Assembly (NCBI GenBank): GCA_040285825.1
Contig: JAUPSS010000007.1
Coordinates: 2,454,689 to 2,518,688 of the forward strand
Direction of reading: 5' to 3'
Source: Eukaryota sp. TZLM1-RC
Lineage: Eukaryota; Metamonada: BaSk clade
DNA length: 64,000 nucleotides
The notes under the pieces are model-generated. The model was not told where the DNA came from, did not search any database, and saw nothing but the letters and a program-made list of their open reading frames with translations. Below, piece after piece: positions 21,887 through 33,600 of this stretch. Positions within the stretch are counted from its first letter, which is position 1; each line of letters starts with the position of its first letter. The position numbers and the translations under genes were made by a program.

Positions 21887-24532
21887 ATGAGCTTTCACCA
21901 TAATAATACTTGCATGACACTCTTTCCATCACCACAAAGACAAAGTCCTCTTCAACGTCTTCCAAGACCCAAACTTGTACAATCCAAGATTTCTTCACTT
22001 TTGAAGCCAAATAACCACACAACTGCCTTTTCAACTTCTTCGAATAAGCCAGCTCTACCATCAAAAACACTCTCTATCCAAGAAGACCTCCAACAACTTG
22101 TCAATCGTGCTCTTTCCAATTCCCAAGATTCGATTCCTTTATCCTCTATACTAGATCTACTTGAAACCCATTCATTCAAACATTCTTCATCGATCCTGGA
22201 CCAAACTACAACGGTCATTCCAATATCTGAAACAGAGTCTCCTTTGGCAAAGGTAAAGAGTCACTCTATTAAAAAAGAAGAACCTTGCTCCCATTCTAAT
22301 CATGATGTATTTGACGATGATTTCTCTGACATTTTTCTGGACGCAGTGAGCAATTTAACAAAAAAACAAGAACCTAAAAAAGAATTTCACTTAAACGAAC
22401 CAAACAAGTCTGAATTAAATACTAGCAATTCATTACCAGTATTATCCAATCTAAACACACCTCTTAAACTAAAATCACCACTTTTCAAAAAACAGCACGA
22501 AAATTCACTTCCAATTTCCCAGTTTCAAAGAGAATTTCCGTGGTCTAAAGAAGTCGTTTCTATTAATCAAACAATATTTGGGAATTCTACATTTCGACTC
22601 AACCAATTAGAAGCCATTAATGCGGCATTGTCTGGTAAAAATGTTTTTTATTTAGCGCCAACAGGCGGAGGGAAGTCGTTATGCTATTTTCTTCCTGCAG
22701 TCTATGAAAATGGAATCACCCTCGTAATATCACCCTTACTTTCACTTATTCAGGACCAAATTTCACAATTAGAAGCTTTGAACATCCCTGTAGCTGAACT
22801 ATCTTCAGCTTCAACATCTACTTTTGATATTTATAACCAATTTAGTAATTATAAAACAAATGGAATTTTAAAGTTGATATATTTGACTCCTGAAAAAGTT
22901 GCAAAGTCAGATTTATTAATAGCAAAATTGAAAAAATTATATAAAGATGGTTTTTTTAAAAGAATAATTGTTGATGAATGTCATTGCCTGAGCTCATGGG
23001 GTCATGATTTCAGAAAAGATTATCTAAAGCTTTCTATTTTGAGAAGAGAGTTTCCAACAGTCCCTGTGACGTGTCTAACAGCAACTGCCACGTCAGCAGT
23101 GGAAGATGACGTCATTAAGATTTTGAATCTCAATGACAACCTAGTGCGATTTCGACAGTCTTTTAATAGACCAAATTTAAGGTATGAGGTACTACCAAAG
23201 TCGAGCAAAACGGTTCAAGATATAATCGACTGGATCCGAAAATACGGGTATCTCAACTCTTGTGGAATCATTTACACTCTTAGTAAGAAAGACGCTGAAG
23301 AGCTTGCCGAGTCACTACTCTCAAAAGGACTTTCAGTGGCTTATTACCATGCCGGAATGAGTACAGAGGAGAGGACCAAAACACAGCAAGATTGGATGTC
23401 GGACAGGATCAGTATTATTGTCAGTACCGTTGCTTTTGCCATGGGCATTAATAAGGCTGATGTGCGATTTGTAGTTCATCATTCTCTTCCCAAGAGTCTT
23501 AATGGGTACATTCAAGAGTCTGGGAGAGCAGGCAGGGATGGCATACCTTCCAGATGTTTACTTCTCTTCTCCTGGTCTGATAGAAACAGATTAGCTGGGT
23601 TGAGTGATGTCAAGACCAATAGACATGGTAATCATTTGTCAGAAATCAATGCCGCTGCTAGATACTGCTTCTTGGATCAATGTAGAAGAAAGACCTTGTT
23701 GGCTCATTTTGACGAAGATTTTGATGATTCAAACTGTAATGCAACATGTGATGTGTGCTATCTGAGATCCCAAGACCAGATTAAGCCACAAGAATGCACA
23801 AAGGAAGCGAAAGAGCTCCTGGAGCTGTTAAAGTATGCCAAGGGTTCAGCCACATTGGCGCAACTTGTTGATGTTTACAAGTCGAAGAAGTCTCAATATT
23901 TGAATCGATTTCAACCAAAAGCAGCGGAACTATGTGGCAATACTGGAAAAACAAAGGATTTTTTGGAAAATGTTGCTCAATGTTTATTACTCGATTCATT
24001 TTTTTCTGAAAACTTTCAAAAAACATCACATAATACAGTTTCCTATCTACAATTGGGAAAAAGGTTCAGAGAGTCTTTGAACAGCAATTTCACTTATTCT
24101 ATCAATAGGGCAGATGTTAAGTTTAGAAAACGAATGACTATTGATTTTGTCTCTGTTGAAGCTGGTGTAATATGTTCTGAAAATGAATTATTGGAAATCT
24201 TAGTTAGTGTCCGTAACGAGATTTGCTCTTCTGATACTCATATTAAGCCTCAACACATATGTTCATTCGACACCCTAAGGTCATTAGCTAAACAAAAGCC
24301 AACAGATCTGGCCACCTTCAAGAGAATCACCAATTGGGCTCTTTTTAAGTTGGACAAATATGCTCGACCGTTTCTTGATGCAATCAATCAATTTATTGAT
24401 CCAAATTTTGAACCATTCGGTGATGAAGAAATTGTCATAAATTCCGACTGCTCCCCATTTCAAAGCCCACAAAAAAGAACCTTACCCTCATCATTCTTTC
24501 AGTTGCCAAAGAAGAGAAAACCACCGAATTAA
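21887..24532 (+). CDS. RecQ-family DNA helicase (BLM/Sgs1-like)
   Basis: The 881-residue single-exon ORF has a Ser-rich, probably disordered N-terminal third (about 1-210). The helicase core follows: motif 0 around FRLNQLEAINAAL, Walker A APTGGGKS (about 256-263), Walker B DECH (about 362), TATAT motif III and ESGRAGRDG motif VI. The RQC zinc-binding part (ARYCFLDQCRRK...CNATCDVC) and a winged-helix region come next, then an HRDC-like segment around residues 745-820. The protein unwinds 3'-5' and should act in recombination and replication-fork repair in the nucleus. The annotated ATG at 21887 abuts retroelement sequence; the in-frame ATG at 21914 is an alternative start. Confidence 0.93.
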   Translation: MSFHHNNTCMTLFPSPQRQSPLQRLPRPKLVQSKISSLLKPNNHTTAFSTSSNKPALPSKTLSIQEDLQQLVNRALSNSQDSIPLSSILDLLETHSFKHSSSILDQTTTVIPISETESPLAKVKSHSIKKEEPCSHSNHDVFDDDFSDIFLDAVSNLTKKQEPKKEFHLNEPNKSELNTSNSLPVLSNLNTPLKLKSPLFKKQHENSLPISQFQREFPWSKEVVSINQTIFGNSTFRLNQLEAINAALSGKNVFYLAPTGGGKSLCYFLPAVYENGITLVISPLLSLIQDQISQLEALNIPVAELSSASTSTFDIYNQFSNYKTNGILKLIYLTPEKVAKSDLLIAKLKKLYKDGFFKRIIVDECHCLSSWGHDFRKDYLKLSILRREFPTVPVTCLTATATSAVEDDVIKILNLNDNLVRFRQSFNRPNLRYEVLPKSSKTVQDIIDWIRKYGYLNSCGIIYTLSKKDAEELAESLLSKGLSVAYYHAGMSTEERTKTQQDWMSDRISIIVSTVAFAMGINKADVRFVVHHSLPKSLNGYIQESGRAGRDGIPSRCLLLFSWSDRNRLAGLSDVKTNRHGNHLSEINAAARYCFLDQCRRKTLLAHFDEDFDDSNCNATCDVCYLRSQDQIKPQECTKEAKELLELLKYAKGSATLAQLVDVYKSKKSQYLNRFQPKAAELCGNTGKTKDFLENVAQCLLLDSFFSENFQKTSHNTVSYLQLGKRFRESLNSNFTYSINRADVKFRKRMTIDFVSVEAGVICSENELLEILVSVRNEICSSDTHIKPQHICSFDTLRSLAKQKPTDLATFKRITNWALFKLDKYARPFLDAINQFIDPNFEPFGDEEIVINSDCSPFQSPQKRTLPSSFFQLPKKRKPPN

Positions 24533-24779
24533 GTTCTTTTTAATCGCGGTTTGCCAAATTTTTCTTGTTTTATAGTTTTTTCTACATCGATACAAAATGA
24601 ACCTAATGATAGCTTTACCATTTTGTTTCAAAAAATTAAAAATTATTAGCACCTATTGTAAAATTTGCGAAACATATAATGCAACAAAAAACGAAAATCA
24701 TGGACTAGAAGTTAATACCTTCGAAACAATCGTACAATCAATGTACATTTATGTTGTCAATGATTGAAAGCAAGAGACT
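24533..24779. other. intergenic after RecQ
   Basis: AT-rich 3' flank of the helicase gene; nothing recognised. Confidence 0.4.
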
Positions 24780-25025
24780 TTTTTCCAGCATTATAGTAGA
24801 TGATTGCAAATTGGCAAATACCAATTTTGCAAAGAGAGACTCTTGCAAAATTCTGATCTACCAGTGTACTAGCCATGGCTACTGTTATCCAATTAAAGAC
24901 CAAACGTAATGTATTAATGATGGCGAATTGAATTTGAAACTGCCATCAACTATTAATTAATCTCTTCATTGACATTTGTTGAACCAAATTTTGGTAGTCA
25001 TTAATGAATATCAGCTTTTAAAGAT
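24780..25025 (-). mobile_element. small retrotransposon fragment, subfamily C
   Basis: The minus strand near 25010-24890 encodes INDYQNLVQQMSMKRL...QIQFAIINTLR. This aligns with LDDFQKMVKEKTMKRF...RIQFAIINRLPR at the C-terminus of the element at 17.98 kb. One in-frame stop is present. The fragment points opposite to the pieces immediately to its right. Confidence 0.55.
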
Positions 25026-25039
25026 ATGCTTCTGAATTC

Positions 25040-25516
25040 CTAATCATGCTTATCTCAGTCAACATTATGGCGGTTTAGGCTGGACTATAGCCTCAATTCT
25101 TACGTCATGTGACTTTATTGGTAGATGTAGAAATGTCATAATGGAGTTTTCTAAAAGATTTGCAGATTGGGAACCCGAAATTTAACTATTTTTGCCTCAC
25201 ATGAAGAAATTCAAAAAATTGATACTGATGAATGCAATCGATGTTTTCCTCAATCATTCAATGACAACATTCCTGAACAAATTTATTCGAATTTAAAATA
25301 GACGCTTCAAACGTTACAAAAAGAAATGACTGTTAAAAAATTAAAATGATCTGTTTTAAAATATATGCAGCTCAGCTGTTTTAGATCATGATCTTCATTC
25401 ATTGTGATTAGAAACAGTTGTGTGTGAGAATAAGTCATCAGATTCATCACTATTTGCCACCATTATACCACGAAGGTTTGGGCTATGTGCCACTAATGAA
25501 GCTTTTGTAACAACTA
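25040..25516 (+). mobile_element. retrotransposon fragment, subfamily C, plus strand
   Basis: The plus strand encodes a broken series including GWTIASILTSCDFIGRCRN, EFSKRFADWE and CENKSSDSSLFATIIPRRF. The last matches residues of the 17.98-19.02 kb ORF almost exactly (ENKSSDSSLFVTIVPRRF). Stops and shifts occur throughout. Similarity ends abruptly near 25510. Confidence 0.6.
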
Positions 25517-25710
25517 TTGGCAGAACAGAATTGTATTCTCAATTTTTAAAGGTGGCGTCACCTTATTATCTACTGCTTTATTATCTCTTGTTCGCTTTTA
25601 TGAAGGAAAATTTCCAGTCAATTCTTTTTGGCTGATTTGGTATGTTAATGAAGATATAGAACTTTAAGTTTGTTGTTTAGTTTTTCGTTGGAATAAATAA
25701 ATTCTTTCAA
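25517..25710 (+). mobile_element. retrotransposon 3' end, subfamily A-like, abutting a subfamily C fragment
   Basis: In one open frame from about 25517 the plus strand encodes WQNRIVFSIFKGGVTLL, continues to VNEDIEL and stops at about 25667, with an AATAAATAAA tail. WQNRIVFSIFKG matches the subfamily A copy at 7.7 kb. It directly follows a subfamily C segment, so one element was probably inserted into the other with deep 5' truncation. Confidence 0.6.
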
Positions 25711-25934
25711 AACAATAGTGATAAAATGTGTTATAAATTAATAGTGAAAACTAACAGTGAATGAGATGAATTTTATAAATATTTTTGAAAATATTCTACT
25801 CAGTGCAAGATTCTCTTTGTACTGAAACCATACTTTGTTGATATTCGTGGATATTATAAAGACTAAAAATTAGTCCAGTAAAAATAAAACCCAAAGGTCA
25901 CAAAAACTACATTTACAAAAAAACTGCGTTTAAA

Positions 25935-27620
25935 TATCATTAAGCAAAAATACCCTTCTATAAAAATATTTGCTTATATAGATGATATATCCTTGGTTGG
26001 TTCATTTGATTTAGTAGAATTGGATGCTCAAGAAATTGCCGATTCATAAGAAGATATTGGATTTCATCTTAATGCGAACAAATGCCTTCTGATTGGCTTT
26101 TCTGCTCAAGATCTTGTGATAAACGATTCTGTTGTCCCTTTTACTAATGATAGTAGTGATGCTTTTAAGTTCGTTGATTGTTGGTCAGGAAATGTGCCTC
26201 AAATTCAGAATGAATTACAAGTCATTTTAGAGAAAATGAAAATTGAACTTTATTCAACTTCTTCTTTAGATTTAGAAAAACATATTGAATTTTTCATGCT
26301 CAAGATTTGCAAAACTGGAAGAATAACCCACATTTTGAGACCTTGTACTCCTTCCATAGCATTAGATTTTTGTCGTTCCTTTTATTCAGTGAGAACAGAA
26401 TTTTTTGCTGATTTATTGGATGTGGAACCAGGAATTTTGAACAATTACTTATTCTTTTCAATAAATTTGGGTGGTATTGGATTTACTGAATCTTCTATTT
26501 TGTGTCAATCAGCAATTTTGGGTGGATGCAAGAATTTTATTTATGAATTTTCTCGTAGATTTCCTGATGATTCTCATTTGTTAGTTCCCAGTTGGAATCC
26601 ATATTTGAATGTTGCCTTCACAAATTTGGACCAAATGTGTTCCCCAATCAATTCAAGAAATTCCAAACCGATCTCTTTTCAATTTGCAGTTTTGCTGTAA
26701 AAAGCTTCAACAAAAATTGTCAAAGATTTTTGAAAGCTTGGTTTTTGATGTTAGACTTGGCTTGGATAAGTAAAAGAATTCCGCTTTTGCAAGTCTTTTA
26801 CAAAATATGTGTGATAGTACTTCTTCTGCCTTAGTAACAACAATTCCTCAAGTTTATGGCACTCTCTTAACTGATTCTGCTTGGACTTTGAATATGAGAT
26901 TTCGTTCCTTTATCTTGCCTTCAAATTTACCTCATAATTTAATTTGTAAATGATCTCGAAAAATTACAATTACTCATCTGTTAAATTGTAAGCATTTCAT
27001 TACTTTTAGAAGCAAGGTTCACGATGCTGTAAGAGACCAACTATATTGTATGTGTAAATCTCATAGAATTGATTCCTTCTTGGAACCTCTGTTGTCAAGT
27101 CTGTTTGATGCTGAAGATGATTTTCATTAGAATAATAGAGCTGATGTTATATTACCTGGATTAGATGGAAGTTTCATTTTATTGGATGTAATGTCTGTTG
27201 ATCCTTGTAATGCCTCAAATGAAAGGCTAGTTAATTCTGAAATTCATTATCCCCTTTCAAATGCTGAAAATTTTAAATTCAAAAAATACAATGAACCTTT
27301 GTCCAAATTGGCCAGTCTACAGCATGCAAAATACAATTTGTATCCATTTGTATTTTCCCTTTTTGGTTCACTTGCACCAACTGCTTTACGTTTTTTGGAT
27401 GATTTTGAAATGCTTGTAAAGAGAAGAACTGGCAGAAATTTCAACAGATTGTTTTGGCAAAATAGAATGTGTCTTTTATTTTCAAGGGGATGTTGAAGAC
27501 GTTTTCTGATGTTTTGCTTTCTCTTGGATCTCACTATGAGAGAGTTGCATCTAGTTGTTTTGTGTTGGTAGAGATAAATTGTTTAGATGTAGATTTATAG
27601 GTTTTTAATAAAATTAATAA
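25935..27620 (+). mobile_element. RLE-type retrotransposon copy with RT catalytic motif, plus strand
   Basis: The copy begins in the reverse transcriptase with KIFAYIDDISLVGSFD (YIDD near 25975). It continues with KICKTGRITHILRP, GGIGFTESSILCQSA and the Cys/His region (LPHNLICK...ITHLLNCKHF). It ends with the endonuclease-like DVMSVDPCNASNE...KYNEPLSKL and the WQNRM tail. Several in-frame stops and frameshifts interrupt it (for example near 26050, 26700, 26955 and 27130). The N-terminal RT motifs are absent. It ends about 60 bases from the dynein stop codon, tail-to-tail with that gene. Confidence 0.75.
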
Positions 27621-27678
27621 TACAAAAAAAGCATTTACAAATAACCCAAAAGATCAAAAGTATAGAAAGACAAAAAAG

Positions 27679-30600
27679 CTAAACAATTTCATTCAACGAA
27701 TTGATGAGGGTTTCCACTTTACTCTTCTCCAATTCTTCTAAATAATGATCTTTAAGCCAAATGTTCGACAAATCAACACGTGTTTGATTGTCAATCCAAT
27801 CCAACAAGGTTTCCCAGTCATTGCTAGGAGGCAATACCAAAGCATTTGGCAGCAACTTTCCTCCAAAGCGACATTTCTGGCGGGAAAAGACTTTTTTAGC
27901 AATATCCAAAACACATTGACAATCTCTTTGACTGGTAACTTGTCCCAAAACTCCAAGCTTTGGAACAGTATCAGCTAGACCATTCCAGTCAATGGCATCA
28001 AAATTAACCGTAGTGAGATCAGTTCCAATAAAATCAAAGCAAATATTGAGCATGTAAGAAAGATCAGAAAACTTTAAGGTGATTGGCTTTGTTAACCCAA
28101 AAGGAACAAACCGAGAGTATTCTGCCACAATTGAAAAGAATAGGCAGCAAAGCAGACATATAGAAGCCACTCCATCAACTTGAGCCAAAGCAGAATTATC
28201 AACAACAGTCTTTGCAAATGAAAATGTAGATTTCAAAAGCGGAACTAGTCCTTCATAATCATCCAAAATGACGTGATGACACATCATCAAAAGATTAGAA
28301 GGCAAAGACTTGATTTCTGACAGCAATATTATTGAACAATCATTAGTAAACTTATCCAACAAGGAAGCAACATTAACTGAGTCAATGTGCACGTTGACCA
28401 CGACCATAGGAACTTTGGATCTCCTGCTAGATTGGATTGTTCGCTTAGCTGAATCAAGATCCATTTCACCAACGGTTAAAGTGACGGCATTAGGATGATG
28501 AGAACGAACCAAATCGACTGTATTATATCTTGGACTACTCATTAATAATAAAGGTTTAGAATAACAGCTAGTGAGGATCATTGAGGGATTAACAGCAAAT
28601 GGGTCTGAAATATTGGACTTGTCAGGAGTTAGAATGACATGTTCTAAATTTGAGACAGAACTAATCAAGAAATTGACAAAATTTTCAGGAGATTCACTAA
28701 GAATTTTAGCAAGTTCCTTCCCAATTAGGCTTATTTCAGAATCGATTAAAGTTTCATTATCATTCTTTGTAAAAGATTTGAATTCGGCTGGAAAGAGTGA
28801 AGTTAGAATCATTAAAAGTAGCAATGAACGATCAGATCGCTTTAAAGAAGAGCTCAATGATACAAAAATTTGCGACAACAAGGACCTCAATAGCTTGGAA
28901 ATATCAAAACAATGTTCAGAAGATTGATCACGTTTCCAATTTAGTAAACAAGAATTAATAATTCTATAATAGTCAGAGTAAGTAATTGAGTATAGATTGT
29001 TAATGCCTGCTAACTTCTGAAGAGCAAAATAACAACAAGTGACCCTTTGTGAGACGTAAAGGAGATCAGAACTACGACTTTCGATTTGATTGATTGCTGA
29101 AAGACTTTCTGCGACTTTTTGATTGATTAAAGTAGATTCTTTCTTTAAATTTTCTAATGTTATTAAAAGCTCTTGATCTTCTAATATTGACTGAGTCGAT
29201 TGAGATAATTTCAATAATAGTTCATCTTCTAATTTAACTAACTTTGGTTTATTTAATTCAATTTCAGAAAGTAAATTCACCTTTGTTTCAAAAAGAGATG
29301 GATAAATGTTTTTCAACAAATCTTGAAGGAAAATATTTGAAACAGTTGAGAACGTAAGCTCAAAAGAGATCAGTCGACAACGTTTGACCAAAATTTCAGG
29401 AATATTTGACAAATGTTGATCTGACAACAACGCAAAATTGAAAGAAGGAGACACATCAATTAATTTACCATTAAATTGTAAACTGGATGAAGAGCCTTTA
29501 TCCAATAAGGAAACTAAAATTGGATCAAAAACTTGAACATCTGAAAAATTAATAAAAACAAAGTGGCCAAATCGCATAGCATTTTCAAGATTCTTTAACC
29601 AGCCATTAGAACCAACAGTGACAACAGTGACGGCGAAAATTTCGTCATAGATAGAGCTCAGTACGTCAAATATTCTATGTGATGGATCAATAACTAGGGG
29701 AACAATATTTGAGGGGTCGATTATTGATAAGATATTAAAGAGCACAGAGAATTCATCCAAGGAAACTAAATTGGAACCACAGAATTTCTCAAACAATTGT
29801 TTAGTACCACTCAAATGATTTGATAAACTACAGTCCAATGAATCAAAAATTTTAATTTCTTTGGAATTTAAAATTGCTGAGCAAGGATCAACAAGGGTCA
29901 AGTTGAAGTCTTCAACGAGACTAGAACAAATTTGGTCCTTGATTAATTGTTTTTGGCGAACATCAAAAATACCACAAGTTGCAATCATAAATCCAATCAA
30001 AACTGATTGAGAAACGACGCGACCCGCCATTTGTTTTTGATCCTTTGTATAGGAATTCCAGCGACTTCTTTCACTATCAAATGATTGCAGTAAAGTGATT
30101 GCTCTACCTGACTTGCCTTTTACATTTTCTAAATGCGTATTAATTTCAGCAGCCTCGGCCATCTGAGTCTGATATGTCTCATCAAGTCCTGTAATTTCTG
30201 CCGATAATTGACTTATTTTCACCTCTGCTTCTGATTTTTGATCTATGAGCAATGCAGCTTGTTTTTCTAATTCTGTACATTCAGCCTTGAGTGGAGCAAT
30301 TTCAGATTGGATATTAGCATAGTTAAGTTGAGAAACTAACCATTTAAACAATAATGCACAAACTTTACTAGAATTTTTAACATTTTCAAAAGTAAATAAA
30401 GGATTTTCCAAGAAATCTCTTTGTAATTTCAATCTCTGTTTTTCTGTTAATTGACTTCCTTCAAATGACATTATCCTTGAAATAAAATCAGGCGATCTAA
30501 TAACAGACCTGATTCTATTCCAATCAGGATTCCTTTCGGAAATAATCCCCAAAGCAATACTAATAGCATGTAAAGTCAAAACAACGCCATCTGGTGGTGA

Positions 30601-33600
30601 AGATAAAGACTGTAATTCATTAAGATGAACTCTTTTGATCTCTTGGAGGGCTTTTTGAGCTTCAATAACAGCGGGTTCAACCTCTGAGAGACGAGTTTGG
30701 GCAGCTTCTTGGTTGATTTTGACTTGATTCTGAGCTTTTTCTAATTCAATCGTCATTGTTTCTAAAGAAGTCTTTTGACTTTCAAGATCCTTCTGTTTAT
30801 CTACTAAGTTTTTCAAGCTCACTTTTGCCTGAGCTTGTTTCTCTGCCAAAATTTGCTCTTGTCTCGAAAGATCAGCAGATAAAGAATCAATCGCAACTAC
30901 AGATTTTTCCAACATGCCTATTCCTTGAGAAACTCTTTCAATTTGCGTAGAGCTTTCCTTGTAAATTTGTAAGCCGCTGGAGATGATCAAATTAATCAGT
31001 GAAAAAAGTGAATTGATTGGTGACAAGTGCAAATCATTTGATTGGCAAAATGATTGAATCTTATCGAAAATGGTGGATACTAATGATGATATAAATTCTA
31101 GTGAATCATCCACTTCCAAAGTCGAGATAACAAGCTGAAAATCAGAGAAACGTGAATTTGCCTGGAAAAGTGATGAAGTTAAACTAAATACACCAGAAAA
31201 TTCCCAATGAGCCATAAATAACACAGAACATCTATTAATTAAAGCAGGAGAAAGATTGGGGGATTCAGTGTTAGTAATGCTATAACATATATGCAAATTA
31301 TTCCGCACCCGTGATGTAAATATCGAATACAGATCTCCTTTTTCATTTGATGATAATGTAGCTTTTACTTCAGAGAGTAAAGTTTCCAAAGAATCTCCTT
31401 CAAATAAGCCTGGAGTATCTCCTTGTGATAGTAAGCAGTTGAGAGATTCAACTATAGAATTATTGGAGATTAAAAAGTCATCAATGGACAAAAGAACTTG
31501 ACGATTGTCGACTCCAGCCATTCTGACTACAGATTTAATGTCAGAAAGGAAAGAGTTTAATGAATAATTCTCAATAATATGAAGAAAATGTACGGGAATT
31601 GATTTGATAAATGAAATGAACTCAATCAAGGATGTCTTTGAAGAACCGGATTCTCCAACAATTATGCAATGCCCTAATGGCTGTCTGAGAATAGAGTCCA
31701 GTTTAATTAAAGAGTCAATAAAACTCGGAATGGGAACCAAAACTTTGTTAAACTTCTTGTAGAAATCTTCAGTTTTAAGAGAAAGTGAATGCGCAAGTAC
31801 TGATTTTTCAACAAACTCTAAATCAGTACCCAATAGAGAAGTGAAAACCGTAGTATTTGATAAAATAGTTTCAATTTGTTCAGAGTTCTTGAATTTGGGT
31901 AAATGTTGTTCAAAAAGTGAAGTAACTGTTCTGATGAAAGAACTATAATCATCTTGGTTAGTTAGTCGTGTACCAAAATTGTTTAGTAACTCAGATAAGA
32001 CCACCGAGATAAATGCTTCAACAGAAAAACCACCATCATCTAAAGAGGTAAGTCCAATATAAATTCCTCTCATTAAACGAGAAAGATCTCTCAATGAATA
32101 AACATAGAGCAAATTACTATTACTGAATGTAGATTTGCATTCTGAAAAAACACCTATAATAAACCTGGTGACTGGGTCTAAAAAGGGTTGAATAGCCTTG
32201 AAATTCTGTGCTACAAGGCCCAATATTGAATTATAAATAGTAAATAATGAGGAGTTAGATGGTGTACTGATGTAAATGGGGGTTAAATGTCTAAATAATC
32301 TCTCGGGAAGGACAATTCTGCCCGGATCTGAGCTAGGATTACAAGCGGCAACAATATAGATATCGTCTGATATAAGGCAGTATTTGTCGAATAAATAAAC
32401 TCTCTTTAACTCAATTAATTGCCGTAAAAACATAGATGTAGGGGAATGTCCATAGGTGCTTAATTTGGGTAAATTAATTTCATCACAGAATAAGACCAAT
32501 TTTTTGGCACTTTTGGGTCTTAATATTGTTGAATTACCAACAGAAACCGCTTCACAACACGATGAAAGAGTTTTTTCAATAAAAGTTACTGTTGTTTCAC
32601 CTGAAAAACTTAGAGTGACCATATTGGTATTTGGAAGCGAATCAAAAACAAATGAAATTAAAAAACTTTTCCCATAACCAGGGGGTCCGTACAATAACGC
32701 TGACTTATTAGCATAATAAAGATTTTTCAACAAATCCACAAAGTAAGCAGTATCTTGTGTTAAAACAAAAGGTTCTTTTTCCATTAAATTAATGGAGTTG
32801 ATCGTTTGAGTTTCAACCTCAATAAGTTGATAGTCAGACGAAGGTAAAACGATGAAATCTAAGAGAGAAGAATCATCCGAATTTGGCAAGGGTAACAAAT
32901 CGGAAATCAAATTGAATGTACAAATTGAATCAGATATTTCAATGGCCATGTCGCGATGAAAACTAGACGTCAATGCTTTGAGAAATGAAATAAAAGAAAA
33001 TCTTTGAATAAATTTGGCCGAGTGAATTCCATTAGATACATCATCATTGTTGAAATTAGATAATAAAACACTAGAAAAAGTACTAGCAATATTGTATAAG
33101 ATTGAATTCTCAGAATAATTACCAAAAAAACAGTCAGCAAACTGAGGAACAAAGTCCTTCAAAATATTAAAACAGTGAGTAATGAAATTATTTGACAAAA
33201 TAAAACAAGATAGAATATCTACAAACAGCTCATTTTTTCCCAAATCCCCTAATAAATCCAACACCAAACACTTAAATTCAATAGAATTATTTGGGAAATA
33301 AATTGTTCCACACCGTGAAACAGTGGCTAAAGAAGCAGATTTAGTATCAAATGTTTCCAGAATTATTCTGGTATTTGATAATAAAGGAATGCGTTCTCCA
33401 GTAGGAAGAGACAGGCACTTGTTATCATCTAATAAAGAGTTTAATAACTCTACCCAATCAGGATCTAAATCAGAGTCCAAAACTATCCAAATATTTGAAT
33501 TTGATTGACTACAAGATGTCGCAATACCACGTAATTTTGAGGTAAATACACCATCAAACCATTCTCCAGTTGCTGGGTCTTTATAGCCATAAAAACTACG

